A stretch of 32,019 nt of DNA, taken from positions 1 to 32,019 of the forward strand of contig NZ_QREV01000052.1 in the NCBI RefSeq assembly GCF_003363715.1, given 5' to 3'. Each line of letters begins with the position of its first letter. The stretch's first letter is position 1. Shown piece by piece: positions 24,013 to 31,792 of this stretch. Position numbers and translations under genes: made by a program. Source of the stretch: Parabacteroides acidifaciens. GTDB lineage: Bacteria > Bacteroidota > Bacteroidia > Bacteroidales > Tannerellaceae. The notes beneath the pieces were generated by a model that worked only from the letters and a program-made list of their open reading frames with translations, searched no databases and was not told the origin of the DNA.

Positions 24013-24864
24013 ATGAAAAAGTCAGTATTATTAGCAAGTGCCGCAGTGATGATGTGTTATTTCACATCTTGTGGCGGTAAAAAAACAGAAGAAGCTGCCG
24101 CTCCAGCAGAAGAGGCAACAACAGAAGCAGCCGTTCCTGAATACAGAATCATGGACGAACTGCCGACAGTTGACCTGTCTACTTTCCCGAAAGACAAAGA
24201 TGGAAAAATTTCTCTCTTTGACGGAAAGACATTCAATGGTTGGAGAGGTTATGACCGCGCAGATGTTCCTGATGCTTGGGAAGTTGTAGACGGAACAATC
24301 CATATCAAAGGTTCCGGTGCCGGTGAAGCTGGTGCTAAAGATGGTGGCGATCTGATTTTTGCTCACAAGTTCAAAAACTATGAATTTGAATTTGAATGGA
24401 AAGTGGGTAAAGGTTCTAACTCTGGTGTTTTGTATATGATCCAAGAAGTAGAAGGTCAGAAATCTTACATCTCTGCTCCTGAATATCAGGTACTCGACAA
24501 TGAAAACCATCCGGATGCCAAGTTAGGTAAGGACGGTAACCGTCAGTCTGCTTCATTGTATGACATGATCCCGGCTAAGCCACAGAACTCTAAACCGTTC
24601 GGTCAGTGGAACAAAGGTAAGATCATGTGCTACAAAGGTACAGTTGTTCACTATCAGAACGACGAACCGGTTGTTGAATACCACTTGTGGACACAGCAGT
24701 GGAAAGAAATGCTGGATAAGAGCAAGTTTAGCAAAGACAAATGGCCGTTGGCATACGAACTGTTGCTGAACTGCGGTGGTGAAAACAAAGAAGGTTTCAT
24801 TGGTCTGCAGGATCATGGCGACGACGTTTGGTATCGTAACATGACAATTAAAGAACTCGACTAA
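24013..24864 (+). CDS. DUF1080 lipoprotein, probable 3-keto-glycoside hydrolase
   Basis: The 283-residue protein has a lipoprotein signal (MKKSVLLASAAVMMCYFTSC with Cys20). An Ala/Glu-rich linker leads into a concanavalin-like beta-jellyroll of the DUF1080 family: ISLFDGKTFNGWRGYD, WEVVDGTIHIKGSG, YEFEFEWKVGKGSNSGVLYM, EYQVLDNENHPDAK, SASLYDMIPA and IGLQDHGDDVWYRNMTIKEL. DUF1080 proteins from Bacteroides cleave 3-keto-disaccharides and glycosides. The upstream oxidoreductase would make that 3-keto intermediate. A strong terminator follows. Confidence 0.87.
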   Translation: MKKSVLLASAAVMMCYFTSCGGKKTEEAAAPAEEATTEAAVPEYRIMDELPTVDLSTFPKDKDGKISLFDGKTFNGWRGYDRADVPDAWEVVDGTIHIKGSGAGEAGAKDGGDLIFAHKFKNYEFEFEWKVGKGSNSGVLYMIQEVEGQKSYISAPEYQVLDNENHPDAKLGKDGNRQSASLYDMIPAKPQNSKPFGQWNKGKIMCYKGTVVHYQNDEPVVEYHLWTQQWKEMLDKSKFSKDKWPLAYELLLNCGGENKEGFIGLQDHGDDVWYRNMTIKELD

Positions 24865-24890
24865 TCAGCCGTTTCTTTGATCAAATAGAA

Positions 24891-24926
24891 AATCCCCGGT
24901 ATCCGTTTGGATGCCGGGGATTTTTG
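24891..24926 (+). terminator. Terminator after the DUF1080 gene
   Basis: AATCCCCGGTATCC (24891-24904) pairs with GGATGCCGGGGATT (24909-24922) with one wobble and a GTTT loop, followed by a T-run. Confidence 0.88.
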
Positions 24927-24959
24927 TATCTTTACAGAATTACCAAAGCAAATAAATAT

Positions 24960-25793
24960 ATGACTCAACAAAATGCTATTAAACTTTTCGAAGAAAAGAA
25001 AGTCCGTGCAGTATGGGACAATGAAACAGAAGAATGGTACTTCTCTGTGATTGATGTAATAGCTGTATTAACCGATAGCCCTAATCCACGTAAGTATTGG
25101 AGTGTCTTGAAAACAAGACTGGTGAAAGAAGGTAATCAAACGGCTACAAATTGTAGCCAGTTGAAAATGCCAGCTCCTGACGGGAAGATGAGATTGACAG
25201 ATGTTGCTACAACAGAACAACTTTTTCGTTTGATTCAATCGGTTCCTTCCCCAAAAGCCGAACCCTTTAAATTGTGGATTGCACAGGTTGCAAAAGAACG
25301 CTTGGATCAATTACAGGATCCGGAATTATCTATTAACCAAGCTATGGCTGACTATAAACGTTTGGGCTATTCGGACAACTGGATTAATCAACGTTTAAAA
25401 AGTATAGAAATCAGGAAGGAGCTAACTGACGAATGGAAACGGTGTGGCTTGCAGGATGGTATTCAGTTTGCGACACTTACAGATATTATCTATCAGACAT
25501 GGGCTGGCAAGACGGCAAAGGAATATAAGTTGTTTAAAGGTCTAAAGAAGGAAAACTTAAGAGATAATATGACAAATAAAGAGCTTGTCCTGAATATGCT
25601 TGCAGAGTTATCTACAAAAGAAATATCAGTTGTGACGGACCCGGAAACTTTTGCAGAGCATGAAGATGTCGCTCGTCGAGGTGGAAGCATTGCTAAAGAA
25701 GCACGAATAAAACTGGAAACTGAAACTGGCAAGGCTGTAGTAACTCCTCTTAATTCAAAAAAACACTTGAAATTGGATGAAGAGAATGATTAA
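24960..25793 (+). CDS. BRO-N domain protein (phage antirepressor-like/DinD-like)
   Basis: A 277-residue protein. The N-terminal ~100 residues match the BRO-N/antirepressor domain: KKVRAVWDNETEEWYFSVIDVIAVLTDSPNPRKYWSVLKTRL, then MRLTDVATTEQLFRLIQSVPSPKAEPFKLWIAQVAKERLD. The C-terminal half (about 150-277) is helical and charged and recalls DinD-type proteins (..TDIIYQTWAGKTAKEYKLFKGLKKENLRDNMT, with the 'F.E.ED.A.RGG.IAK.AR..LE..TGK.VV' end). Such genes occur in prophages but are also common as isolated chromosomal genes in Bacteroidales; no other phage genes are here. The start at 24960 is chosen over an in-frame frame extension from 24924, which would run into the terminator tail. Confidence 0.82.
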   Translation: MTQQNAIKLFEEKKVRAVWDNETEEWYFSVIDVIAVLTDSPNPRKYWSVLKTRLVKEGNQTATNCSQLKMPAPDGKMRLTDVATTEQLFRLIQSVPSPKAEPFKLWIAQVAKERLDQLQDPELSINQAMADYKRLGYSDNWINQRLKSIEIRKELTDEWKRCGLQDGIQFATLTDIIYQTWAGKTAKEYKLFKGLKKENLRDNMTNKELVLNMLAELSTKEISVVTDPETFAEHEDVARRGGSIAKEARIKLETETGKAVVTPLNSKKHLKLDEEND

Positions 25794-25796
25794 TAG

Positions 25797-25837
25797 ATGA
25801 GATTGTGTCAGGTCTATAAAACTTGGCACAATCTCAT
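25797..25837. terminator. Bidirectional terminator between BRO-N and the beta-repeat gene
   Basis: ATGAGATTGTG (25797-25807) pairs with CACAATCTCAT (25827-25837), 19-nt loop, lying between convergent genes. Both flanks are A/T-rich. Confidence 0.6.
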
Positions 25838-25845
25838 TAATAAAA

Positions 25846-26988
25846 TTATTTCGCCATCACCTTGATATTACTGTAGCTGTTGCCCTCGAAATTGATACGG
25901 CCATTCTTGCCGTTGTTGACATCGAGGACGTAGTTGTTCTTGTTCTTCTGTTCGCTGCGGCTGTCGAAGTCGCTTGAAGAATTTTCTTCTACGCGGCGGG
26001 ATTGTACATTGAAACCGCCTTTGATGCTGCAATTGCCATATTTCATATTATTGGCGACAACGCGGAAAGATGCGTTTACGTCGGTATAAATATTCAGGTT
26101 TCCGTAGCGGGCATCTACATCTATCTTTTCGAAGTTGGAAGCAAGGTCTTTGATGGTCAGCGTGCTGTAGCTTAGCTCATCAACCGTGATGCTTTGCTTC
26201 AATTCTTCCATCCTGCATTCGCCGTATTTCAGTTCCAGATAGCCGCTGTTAAGCCTGCCCATTAGAATCTTGCCGTATTTGGCCTCAATGTTCATCTTCT
26301 GGACATTTCCGAGGTTGAGGTTGGAATATTTGCTGTCGACATTCAACTGGGAGGCGTTTTGGAGGTTCGCTTTGCCGCAATAGGCCAGATCTAACGTTGC
26401 ATTATCGACGTTTGCGATATCCAGGTTACCATATTGCACTTCTATATTCAGCGGGCCTGTGAAGTTGCCACCGTTGATGTTGCCGTATTTGGCATGGAGG
26501 TCGCATTTCCCCTTGTTGTTTTCCGGCATATAGATATTACCGTATTTCTGCGTCAGATCGCATGTCAGTTCTGCCGGCATATTGATATAGTAGTTGATGG
26601 TGAACGATTCGTTGGAGTTATTATTCCCGTTCTGCGATCTCAGCGTCGTAACAGCCGAAACCGTGTTTCCCATCTTTTCCATCCGGATGCTGATGCGGTC
26701 GAGGGCTGCTTGCGCCCTGTCCTCATTGCGTGCCTTGGCTTCGATTGCGACGCGGATGGAGACTTCGTTTTTGTTCCAGTGCGTGATGGTGATGTTGCCG
26801 AAGCGGTTGTCCACTTGCAGAAGGTCGTTTTTGCCGACATTGAAACTCTTGTTATATTCTTTCTTCTTGATGCTTTCCTGTTTGCTTGCCCAACCGGGAA
26901 GCGCACAGAACAAGATGAGAAGCATAAGGAGGCAAGGACGGATGACCGCCTGTTTGCCGATGGCTGATTGTTGGTGAATTGCTTTCAT
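25846..26988 (-). CDS. Exported DUF4097-like beta-repeat protein
   Basis: The 380-residue protein has an N-terminal signal (hydrophobic CLLMLLILFCALPGWA, about residues 19-34). It then carries a series of ~20-residue repeats built on 'xxKYGNxxx', such as LTQKYGNIYM, LHAKYGNINGG, VQYGNLDI, AKYGKILMG, LKYGECRM and ARYGNLNIYT. The pattern is that of a right-handed beta-solenoid as in DUF4097-type putative adhesins. It is the third gene of a unit with an ECF sigma factor and a single-pass membrane protein, which suggests it is either a target or a surface sensor of that system. No catalytic motif is seen. Confidence 0.75.
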   Translation of the reverse strand: MKAIHQQSAIGKQAVIRPCLLMLLILFCALPGWASKQESIKKKEYNKSFNVGKNDLLQVDNRFGNITITHWNKNEVSIRVAIEAKARNEDRAQAALDRISIRMEKMGNTVSAVTTLRSQNGNNNSNESFTINYYINMPAELTCDLTQKYGNIYMPENNKGKCDLHAKYGNINGGNFTGPLNIEVQYGNLDIANVDNATLDLAYCGKANLQNASQLNVDSKYSNLNLGNVQKMNIEAKYGKILMGRLNSGYLELKYGECRMEELKQSITVDELSYSTLTIKDLASNFEKIDVDARYGNLNIYTDVNASFRVVANNMKYGNCSIKGGFNVQSRRVEENSSSDFDSRSEQKNKNNYVLDVNNGKNGRINFEGNSYSNIKVMAK

Positions 26989-26997
26989 TTTGATTGT

Positions 26998-27546
26998 TTA
27001 TTTCTGATTTACTTTTTTATTCGTTTCCATTTTCTCCATCTGTTCCAGCATGATGTTGAGGCTTTCTAAGCTCGTGCTGTAGTGCTGGTTCATGGCGTAC
27101 AGGGCGTCGTTGGAGCAAGGCAGCGTGGGGAGAACCGTCTCTTCGAACATATAATTGTCCGTCAGGACCCGTTTCGTCTCTTTCAGCAGCTCTTCCGAGC
27201 CGGGGATGCGCTGTTGCTTGTACATCGCCTGCATCTGCGAGATGATTTCGTTCATCTGCATATTGTAGTAGAGCCGGAGTTCCTCGATTTCCTCCTTCAT
27301 CTGGCATTTGTGCGGCTGCGAAGCTACCGGCTTCTGCTGCGGAAGCGGTGTGCCGCCCGGCATTTTGAAGAGGAACAACAAAGCGATGCAGGCTGCTGCC
27401 GCAAAAGCACAAAGGCTGTATAGTGTGGCCCGGCTTTTGCGCGGCGCAGCAAGCTTCTGTTCGAAGCGTTCGAAGTGGCCCTCTGGTAACAGGTCGTCCT
27501 CAAAAGCTTCCCGGTTCGTGTCTATGAAATTCTTTAATTTATCCAT
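26998..27546 (-). CDS. Single-pass membrane protein, putative anti-sigma factor
   Basis: The 182-residue protein has a cytosolic N-terminus of about 40 residues (MDKLKNFIDTNREAFEDDLLPEGHFERFEQKL), one membrane helix (LYSLCAFAAAACIALLFLFKM, about 42-62) and an extracytoplasmic helical region rich in Glu, Met and Gln. It starts 4 bp after the sigma-factor stop. Small membrane proteins in this position usually bind and hold the ECF sigma factor. No zinc-type ZAS motif is visible, so the anti-sigma role rests on position and topology. Confidence 0.6.
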   Translation of the reverse strand: MDKLKNFIDTNREAFEDDLLPEGHFERFEQKLAAPRKSRATLYSLCAFAAAACIALLFLFKMPGGTPLPQQKPVASQPHKCQMKEEIEELRLYYNMQMNEIISQMQAMYKQQRIPGSEELLKETKRVLTDNYMFEETVLPTLPCSNDALYAMNQHYSTSLESLNIMLEQMEKMETNKKVNQK

Positions 27547-27550
27547 TTTC

Positions 27551-28087
27551 TTAATTTGCTGCTATAATGTCCAACAATTTGCGCTTTGCCCTGAGATACT
27601 GGCTGCGTACGCTTGGCGGCTGGATCTTCAGGATGGAGGCTATTTCTTCCATGTCATATCCCTCAAAGAGGTAGAGCGAGAGGATTACGCGGTAGCCGGC
27701 GGGCAGTTTCTTACAGGCCTCCTTGACCTGGGCGACCGAGTATTGGAGCTCCTCTTCATCCGGCCCGTCGTTATCGGGTTCGGCATAATTGTCGGAGAGT
27801 TCCACCCAGTCGGGTGTCTGCCGTCTTACGTAATCAATGGCTGTATGGACGGCTATCCGGTGCATCCATGCTTCGAAACATTGCCCGTCATGATATTGGT
27901 CCAAGCGGGTGAAGATCTTCAGGAAAGCATCCTGCATGGCTTCTTCCGCCTCGGGCGCGTTCCCTACAATACGCAGGCAGGCGACGTATAATCGCTGTGC
28001 GAATTGCTTGTACAGGGTGAGCTGCGCTGTCCGGTTTCCTTTCCGGCACCCCTCGATCAGATGTGCATTTGTTTCTTCCATTTTCAT
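27551..28087 (-). CDS. ECF-type RNA polymerase sigma factor
   Basis: The 178-residue sigma-70 family factor of the extracytoplasmic-function type. Region 2 covers about residues 8-80, with LYKQFAQRLYVACLRIVGNAPEAEEAMQDAFLKIF and RLDQYHDGQCFEAWMHRIAVHTAIDYVRR. Region 4 covers about 115-175, with KLPAGYRVILSLYLFEGYDMEEIASIL and a helix-turn-helix SVRSQYLRAKRKLLD. An upstream start at 28135 adds MSYRYATVV.., but a -7 box TATTTTTG (28140-28133) overlaps it; MKMEETN at 28087 is preferred. It is the first gene of a unit with the membrane protein and the beta-repeat protein. Confidence 0.92.
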   Translation of the reverse strand: MKMEETNAHLIEGCRKGNRTAQLTLYKQFAQRLYVACLRIVGNAPEAEEAMQDAFLKIFTRLDQYHDGQCFEAWMHRIAVHTAIDYVRRQTPDWVELSDNYAEPDNDGPDEEELQYSVAQVKEACKKLPAGYRVILSLYLFEGYDMEEIASILKIQPPSVRSQYLRAKRKLLDIIAAN

Positions 28088-28132
28088 ATATATAAACGAG
28101 AGACAGGCGACAACCGTTGCATACCGATAGCT

Positions 28133-28140
28133 CAAAAATA
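28133..28140 (-). promoter_or_regulatory. -7 box of the ECF sigma operon
   Basis: TATTTTTG on the minus strand, 46 bp before the sigma start, just after the NigD terminator. No clean -33, which could indicate an autoregulated sigma-type promoter. Confidence 0.4.
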
Positions 28141-28173
28141 AGAAAAAAAAAGAAAGGCATCATCCCGACGCCT
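28141..28173 (-). terminator. Terminator of the NigD-like gene
   Basis: On the minus strand AGGCGTC pairs with GATGCCT around a GGGAT loop (plus coordinates 28155-28173), followed by a long T-rich tail at 28154-28141. Confidence 0.8.
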
Positions 28174-28217
28174 CTCTCCCTGAACTAAATGATAAAAATA
28201 AAAGTTATGTGGGAAGG

Positions 28218-28919
28218 TTATTCCTTTGATTTGTAATCCAATTCGATTGTTCTATAATCGTTTATTGCGAAGGATTTATATTTTATCTTTAACTTGACAG
28301 TCTTCCCTTCCGTGCTCGGCAACTTATCCAGCTTGAACGAAACCAAGCCTGGGAGTGGCTGATACGTATAGTCACCATTTTCGGCACGATGACGGAATTC
28401 CAGTTCGTACGGGTCGGCGCTGTTTGTTTGTACGAGGTTGAGGAAATGCTTCTCTCCTTTATTGACCAGGAAATCGAACGTTACGTATCCGTCTTCAATC
28501 CAAGCACCGCCCGGAAACCAATTGCTGGCGCCGCTTAATGCGAGCATATCGGTCCCGTAGTAAGAGTCGTTTTCCGCACCTAAATCGGGGGCGATTTCTT
28601 TTGTCAGGAGCGTATCCATCCGTATCACCTCGACAGCTTTGTCATAATCCGAAACGACCTTGTCAGATTCTCTAAGAATAACATATGCACGTATTTCCTT
28701 TAAGTTTTCGGGTACATACGAGTTGGTCGGGAACAACGTAATACTGTCGTTCAACTGCATGTAGTAGGTATTGTCGGTTAAAGGCTTAACCGTTACAATA
28801 GCCTGTTTTTTATCTTTCCAAAATTCACTGTAGCTGTCATCAGTATCCAGACAGGAATAAAAAGTGGTTGAACCTAACAGGATTCCAAACAGAAGCATAA
28901 ATGTCTTCAACGTCTTCAT
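28218..28919 (-). CDS. NigD-like lipoprotein
   Basis: The 233-residue protein begins MKTLKTFMLLFGILLGSTTF and has the lipobox Cys in TFYSCLDTDD, so it is a lipoprotein. The following domain (QAIVTVKPLTDNTYYMQLNDSITLFPTNSY..) and C-terminal beta-rich domain (FLVNKGEKHFLNLVQTN..LEFRHRAENGDYTYQPLPGLVSFKLDKL) match the NigD-like family, known from Bacteroidales surface and accessory gene clusters. The molecular role is unclear. A 4-residue longer start at 28931 exists; the shorter one gives a standard signal peptide. Confidence 0.78.
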   Translation of the reverse strand: MKTLKTFMLLFGILLGSTTFYSCLDTDDSYSEFWKDKKQAIVTVKPLTDNTYYMQLNDSITLFPTNSYVPENLKEIRAYVILRESDKVVSDYDKAVEVIRMDTLLTKEIAPDLGAENDSYYGTDMLALSGASNWFPGGAWIEDGYVTFDFLVNKGEKHFLNLVQTNSADPYELEFRHRAENGDYTYQPLPGLVSFKLDKLPSTEGKTVKLKIKYKSFAINDYRTIELDYKSKE

Positions 28920-29013
28920 AGCATGTATCATCTAAATTATTATTATTTTTTGTTTCTATAGAGGAAGATGCCGGATGATCGTGAAATGCTGCAAAGATGG
29001 TTTATAAAAGATG

Positions 29014-30147
29014 TTAATGCTTCAGTGATTGATAGATAAGTGTTGCTGTCCGCCGGGATGCGCCGGGTTTGCCGAGCAGCCGGATAATCTCGTCGTAGCC
29101 TTCGAGCATATGGTCGCGATAGGTGCTGTCGTTTAGGATGCGTCCCAGTTCTTCGTCTATCTGCCGGCGCGAGAAGCGGGCTCCGAAAAGTTCCTGCACC
29201 ACTTCGCGGCCTGCAATCAGGTTGACCAGCGAGATGTATTTCGTGTGGAAGAAATTCCGGAAAATGAAACTTGCCAGACGGCCGGCCGGAACATAATAGC
29301 AGACGGCTTGCGGAACACGGAAGAGGGCGGTTTCGAGCGTTGCCGTTCCGGAGGTGACCAGTGCCGCGTCGCTATGCTGCAAAAGGGGATAGGTCTTGCC
29401 AAAAACGATGCGGACGTTTGCCTCTCCTATATATTGCTTGTAAAACTCCGGTTCCAGGCCGGGAGCGCCGGCTATTACCGGCTGGTGTGTGGGATAGGCG
29501 GCTGCCACTTCCAGCATGGTCGGGAGGTTTTCTTTAATTTCCTGGCGGCGGCTACCGGCCAGCAATGCCAATATGGGGCGTTCGTCGAGCAGTTCGTCCA
29601 TGCGGAACGTGTCGGGTTGCGCTGCCTGCTCTTCCTTATAATAGGCCACAGAGTCGACAGACGGATTGCCGACGTAATCCACCGGATAATCGAGTTTGCG
29701 GAAGAATTCCACTTCAAAGGGCAGGATACAGAACATCCGGTCCACATAGCGCCGGAAATCCTTGATGCGGTATTGCTTCCAGGCCCATATTTTAGGTGAG
29801 ATATAATAATAGACGGGCAGTCCCAATTGCGTCTTTACGAACTTCGCAATCTTCAGGTTGAAGCCCGGGTAGTCGATCAGGATCACCACATCCGGCTTGT
29901 AACTCCGGATTTCCTCCTGGCAGGCTTTCATATTGCGGAGGATCGTACGCAGATTGAGCAGTACGGGGATAAAGCCCATGAAAGCCATCTCCCTGTAATG
30001 TTTCACCAACGTGCCTCCGACAGCCTGCATCAGGTCGCCTCCCAGGAAACGGAAATCCGCTTCCGCATCCTGTTCCTTCAATGCCGCCATCAGATTCGAT
30101 GCATGCAAATCTCCGGAAGCTTCTCCAGCGATCAAAAAATATTTCAT
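29014..30147 (-). CDS. lpxB: Lipid-A-disaccharide synthase
   Basis: The 377-residue GT19 glycosyltransferase joins UDP-2,3-diacylglucosamine and 2,3-diacylglucosamine-1-phosphate to form the lipid A disaccharide at the inner membrane. It shows MKYFLIAGEASGDLHASNLM, the signature GEASGDxxxxxL; GFIPVLLNL; VILIDYPGFNLKIAKF; YYISPKIWAWKQYRIKDFRRYVDRMFCILPFE; LALLAGSRRQEI; and VTSGTATLETAL. The length is normal. It lies 70 bp after surE in the same direction, with an AATTG repeat element between them. Confidence 0.96.
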   Translation of the reverse strand: MKYFLIAGEASGDLHASNLMAALKEQDAEADFRFLGGDLMQAVGGTLVKHYREMAFMGFIPVLLNLRTILRNMKACQEEIRSYKPDVVILIDYPGFNLKIAKFVKTQLGLPVYYYISPKIWAWKQYRIKDFRRYVDRMFCILPFEVEFFRKLDYPVDYVGNPSVDSVAYYKEEQAAQPDTFRMDELLDERPILALLAGSRRQEIKENLPTMLEVAAAYPTHQPVIAGAPGLEPEFYKQYIGEANVRIVFGKTYPLLQHSDAALVTSGTATLETALFRVPQAVCYYVPAGRLASFIFRNFFHTKYISLVNLIAGREVVQELFGARFSRRQIDEELGRILNDSTYRDHMLEGYDEIIRLLGKPGASRRTATLIYQSLKH

Positions 30148-30155
30148 ATAGTTTT

Positions 30156-30240
30156 AATTGACAATTGATAATTGACAATTGACAATTGGCAGGTTGCGAC
30201 AAAATAATTGTCCATTGTCAATTGTCCATTGTCCATTGAT
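30156..30240. repeat. AATTGACA/TGTCAATT repeat element between surE and lpxB
   Basis: Direct units (AATTGACAATTGATAATT.., 30156-30188) and inverted units (AATTGTCCATTGTCAATT.., 30206-30240) face each other and would fold into a hairpin. The element overlaps the last codons and stop of surE (30218-30240). Similar intergenic repeats are common in Bacteroidales; this is from memory. Confidence 0.65.
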
Positions 30241-30994
30241 TTTTTAGCAAAGCTAAAAAATCATAGTCCGTCACGTCTATCTTGCAAGGGACAAGCGAAG
30301 CGTAATCGCTATCCAATGCCAGCGTGTCGTTGTCGGGGTGGATCGGTTTCGCATTTTCGAATGATCCGGTGAGCCAGAATACCGGTTCGCCCGATGCGTT
30401 TTCCGAACGTTTGAATTCCTTCACCCAACGGCCGTCGGCTTGGCGGCAGACTTTCAGACCTTTCACATTCGGAGTGTTGGGGACGTTCAGGTTCAAATAA
30501 GTACCGTGCGGCAGGCCCTCTTTTATGACCCGTCGTGCCAACATGCGTCCCAGGCGGCAACATTCCGTAAAGTCGGCATCCGGACGGTGGTCCAGGAGCG
30601 ATACGCCCATAGACGGAACATCGAATACGCATCCTTCCGCCGCTGCGCCCATCGTACCCGAATAGTGTACACAGATCGCATGGTTGCCGCCATGATTGAT
30701 ACCGGAGGCGAGCAGGTCGGGCTTCCGGTCCAGCACTTCGTTGACCGCCAGCTTTACGCAGTCCACCGGAGTCCCCGTGCAGCTGTAAACCGTCAGCCCT
30801 TTTTCTTTCTTTATCAATGTGTACTTGATAGGTATGAGCGAAGTAATAGCGCTTGCCATTCCCGAACGGGGTCCGTCCGGAGCAAACACTACGATGTCTC
30901 CCAAATCCCGGAGACATTCGGTCAACTCTTTTATCCCTTTAGCTTCAACACCATCATCATTTGTTATCAGAATAAGCGGTCTATCGTTCATCAT
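30218..30994 (-). CDS. surE: 5'/3'-nucleotidase SurE
   Basis: The 258-residue metal-dependent phosphatase dephosphorylates nucleoside 5' and 3' monophosphates, with roles in stationary-phase survival. Motifs are [15 protein letters not shown] (metal-binding Asp-Asp), [18 protein letters not shown], and [25 protein letters not shown], followed by SMGVSL. An in-frame start at 31015 overlaps the -7 box (31020-31013), so MMNDRPL at 30994 is preferred. The C-terminal tail NQWTMDN and the stop lie inside the AATTG repeat element. Probably the first gene of a surE-lpxB unit. Confidence 0.93.
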   Translation of the reverse strand: MMNDRPLILITNDDGVEAKGIKELTECLRDLGDIVVFAPDGPRSGMASAITSLIPIKYTLIKKEKGLTVYSCTGTPVDCVKLAVNEVLDRKPDLLASGINHGGNHAICVHYSGTMGAAAEGCVFDVPSMGVSLLDHRPDADFTECCRLGRMLARRVIKEGLPHGTYLNLNVPNTPNVKGLKVCRQADGRWVKEFKRSENASGEPVFWLTGSFENAKPIHPDNDTLALDSDYASLVPCKIDVTDYDFLALLKNQWTMDN

Positions 30995-31012
30995 GTCTTT
31001 TTTTATTGCATA

Positions 31013-31043
31013 CAAATATACTTACTAAAAAGCTATTTGCAAA
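31013..31043 (-). promoter_or_regulatory. Promoter of surE-lpxB
   Basis: On the minus strand, TTTG at 31043-31040, a 19-bp spacer and TATATTTG at 31020-31013 form the most complete consensus promoter in the window. Confidence 0.8.
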
Positions 31044-31277
31044 AATAAGCATTGCCTTTCCTTGTAATCATACCAAATATGATCATATAAGGCAAAATGA
31101 GATATACGATATCGTTTTTCTATACTGAACGAAAAACGGTTTTATGTAAACATTGATGTTCAAAGTTCGTAGCCATGTCCTGAACTAAAAGCGGTTTTTT
31201 CCTACCATATATATTAATATAAAATATATACAGTTCCTTTTTTCTTCTTTTTACGATAATGAGATCCGGGAAAGAAA

Positions 31278-31365
31278 ACAATTGTCTGTAGCCACAGAAA
31301 CAATTACTTTTGAATACGAAGACAATTGCTTTTAACCACACAGACAGTTGCTTTCTCTTCAAAAA
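31278..31365. repeat. Second 22-bp-pitch array
   Basis: Units start at 31278, 31300, 31322 and 31344, exactly 22 bp apart, each opening ACAATT or ACAGTT (ACAATTGTCTG, ACAATTACTTT, ACAATTGCTTT, ACAGTTGCTTT). Remainders differ. Like the array at 16737 the pitch does not preserve a reading frame, so this is non-coding. Confidence 0.75.
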
Positions 31366-31366
31366 T

Positions 31367-31402
31367 AATGAGCCAATGAGATAATGTGCCAATATGCCAA
31401 TG
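31367..31402. repeat. Short AATGNGCC-type repeat
   Basis: An AATGAGCC/AATGTGCC/ATGCC-like unit repeats several times directly after the second array. It resembles another small intergenic repeat class of Bacteroidales. Confidence 0.45.
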
Positions 31403-31706
31403 ATAAGAAAAGTGATCCTTTGTAAACCTGATGAATTACAATAACCCCTATTTTGACCGTTTTTCTATTTCGTCTGAAATCTTGATCCATTTTGGATTGA
31501 CTCTTTTCAGCGTTTTAGCCTTCCCGGCTGACAACAGGCGGAATGAGGTGCCGAGCCCGTCCCGAAATGTGTGCAGTTTGATTGCCGGACGGCGGAAATG
31601 TCGTCAAAGTGATAAACCTTAACTCCCGGAGAATCGAATATTTCGAGACAGAGACGGACAGCATCTCAAATATTCAAAAGAAGTTTCGGGAGCTTGTCGC
31701 CACGAC

Positions 31707-31792
31707 GACCGTCTTCATCGCTCTCGCGACCGTCTTCATTTGAATGATGACCGTCTTCATAGGGTATGGCGACCGTCTTCAGGGCGATAAAG
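31707..31792. repeat. Third short-pitch array, GACCGTCTTCAT core
   Basis: Units start at 31707, 31728, 31749 and 31771, a pitch of 21, 21 and 22 bp. The 11-12 bp core GACCGTCTTCA(T) is invariant in all four and is followed by 9-10 variable bases. On the minus strand frames through it read EDG repeats, but the 22-bp step breaks the frame, so it is probably not coding. Confidence 0.75.

Noticed and set aside
24960-25793. Prophage remnant signalled by the BRO-N gene
   Set aside because: No integrase, structural or replication gene nearby; isolated BRO-N genes are common in Bacteroidales chromosomes.
26434-26967. 177-residue plus-strand frame over the beta-repeat gene
   Set aside because: Antisense shadow of a gene with signal peptide and regular KYGN repeats.
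27308-27991. 227-residue plus-strand frame over the sigma/anti-sigma genes
   Set aside because: Opposite strand of two genes with clear domains; composition is an antisense shadow.
31120-31392. 90-residue minus-strand open frame
   Set aside because: It reads through the second 22-bp array and its promoterless AT-rich surroundings; the pitch is not a multiple of three and no family resemblance is visible.
31707-31792. CRISPR-like array
   Set aside because: Repeat core of 11-12 bp and intervals of 9-10 bp are far too short, and there are no cas genes in the window.
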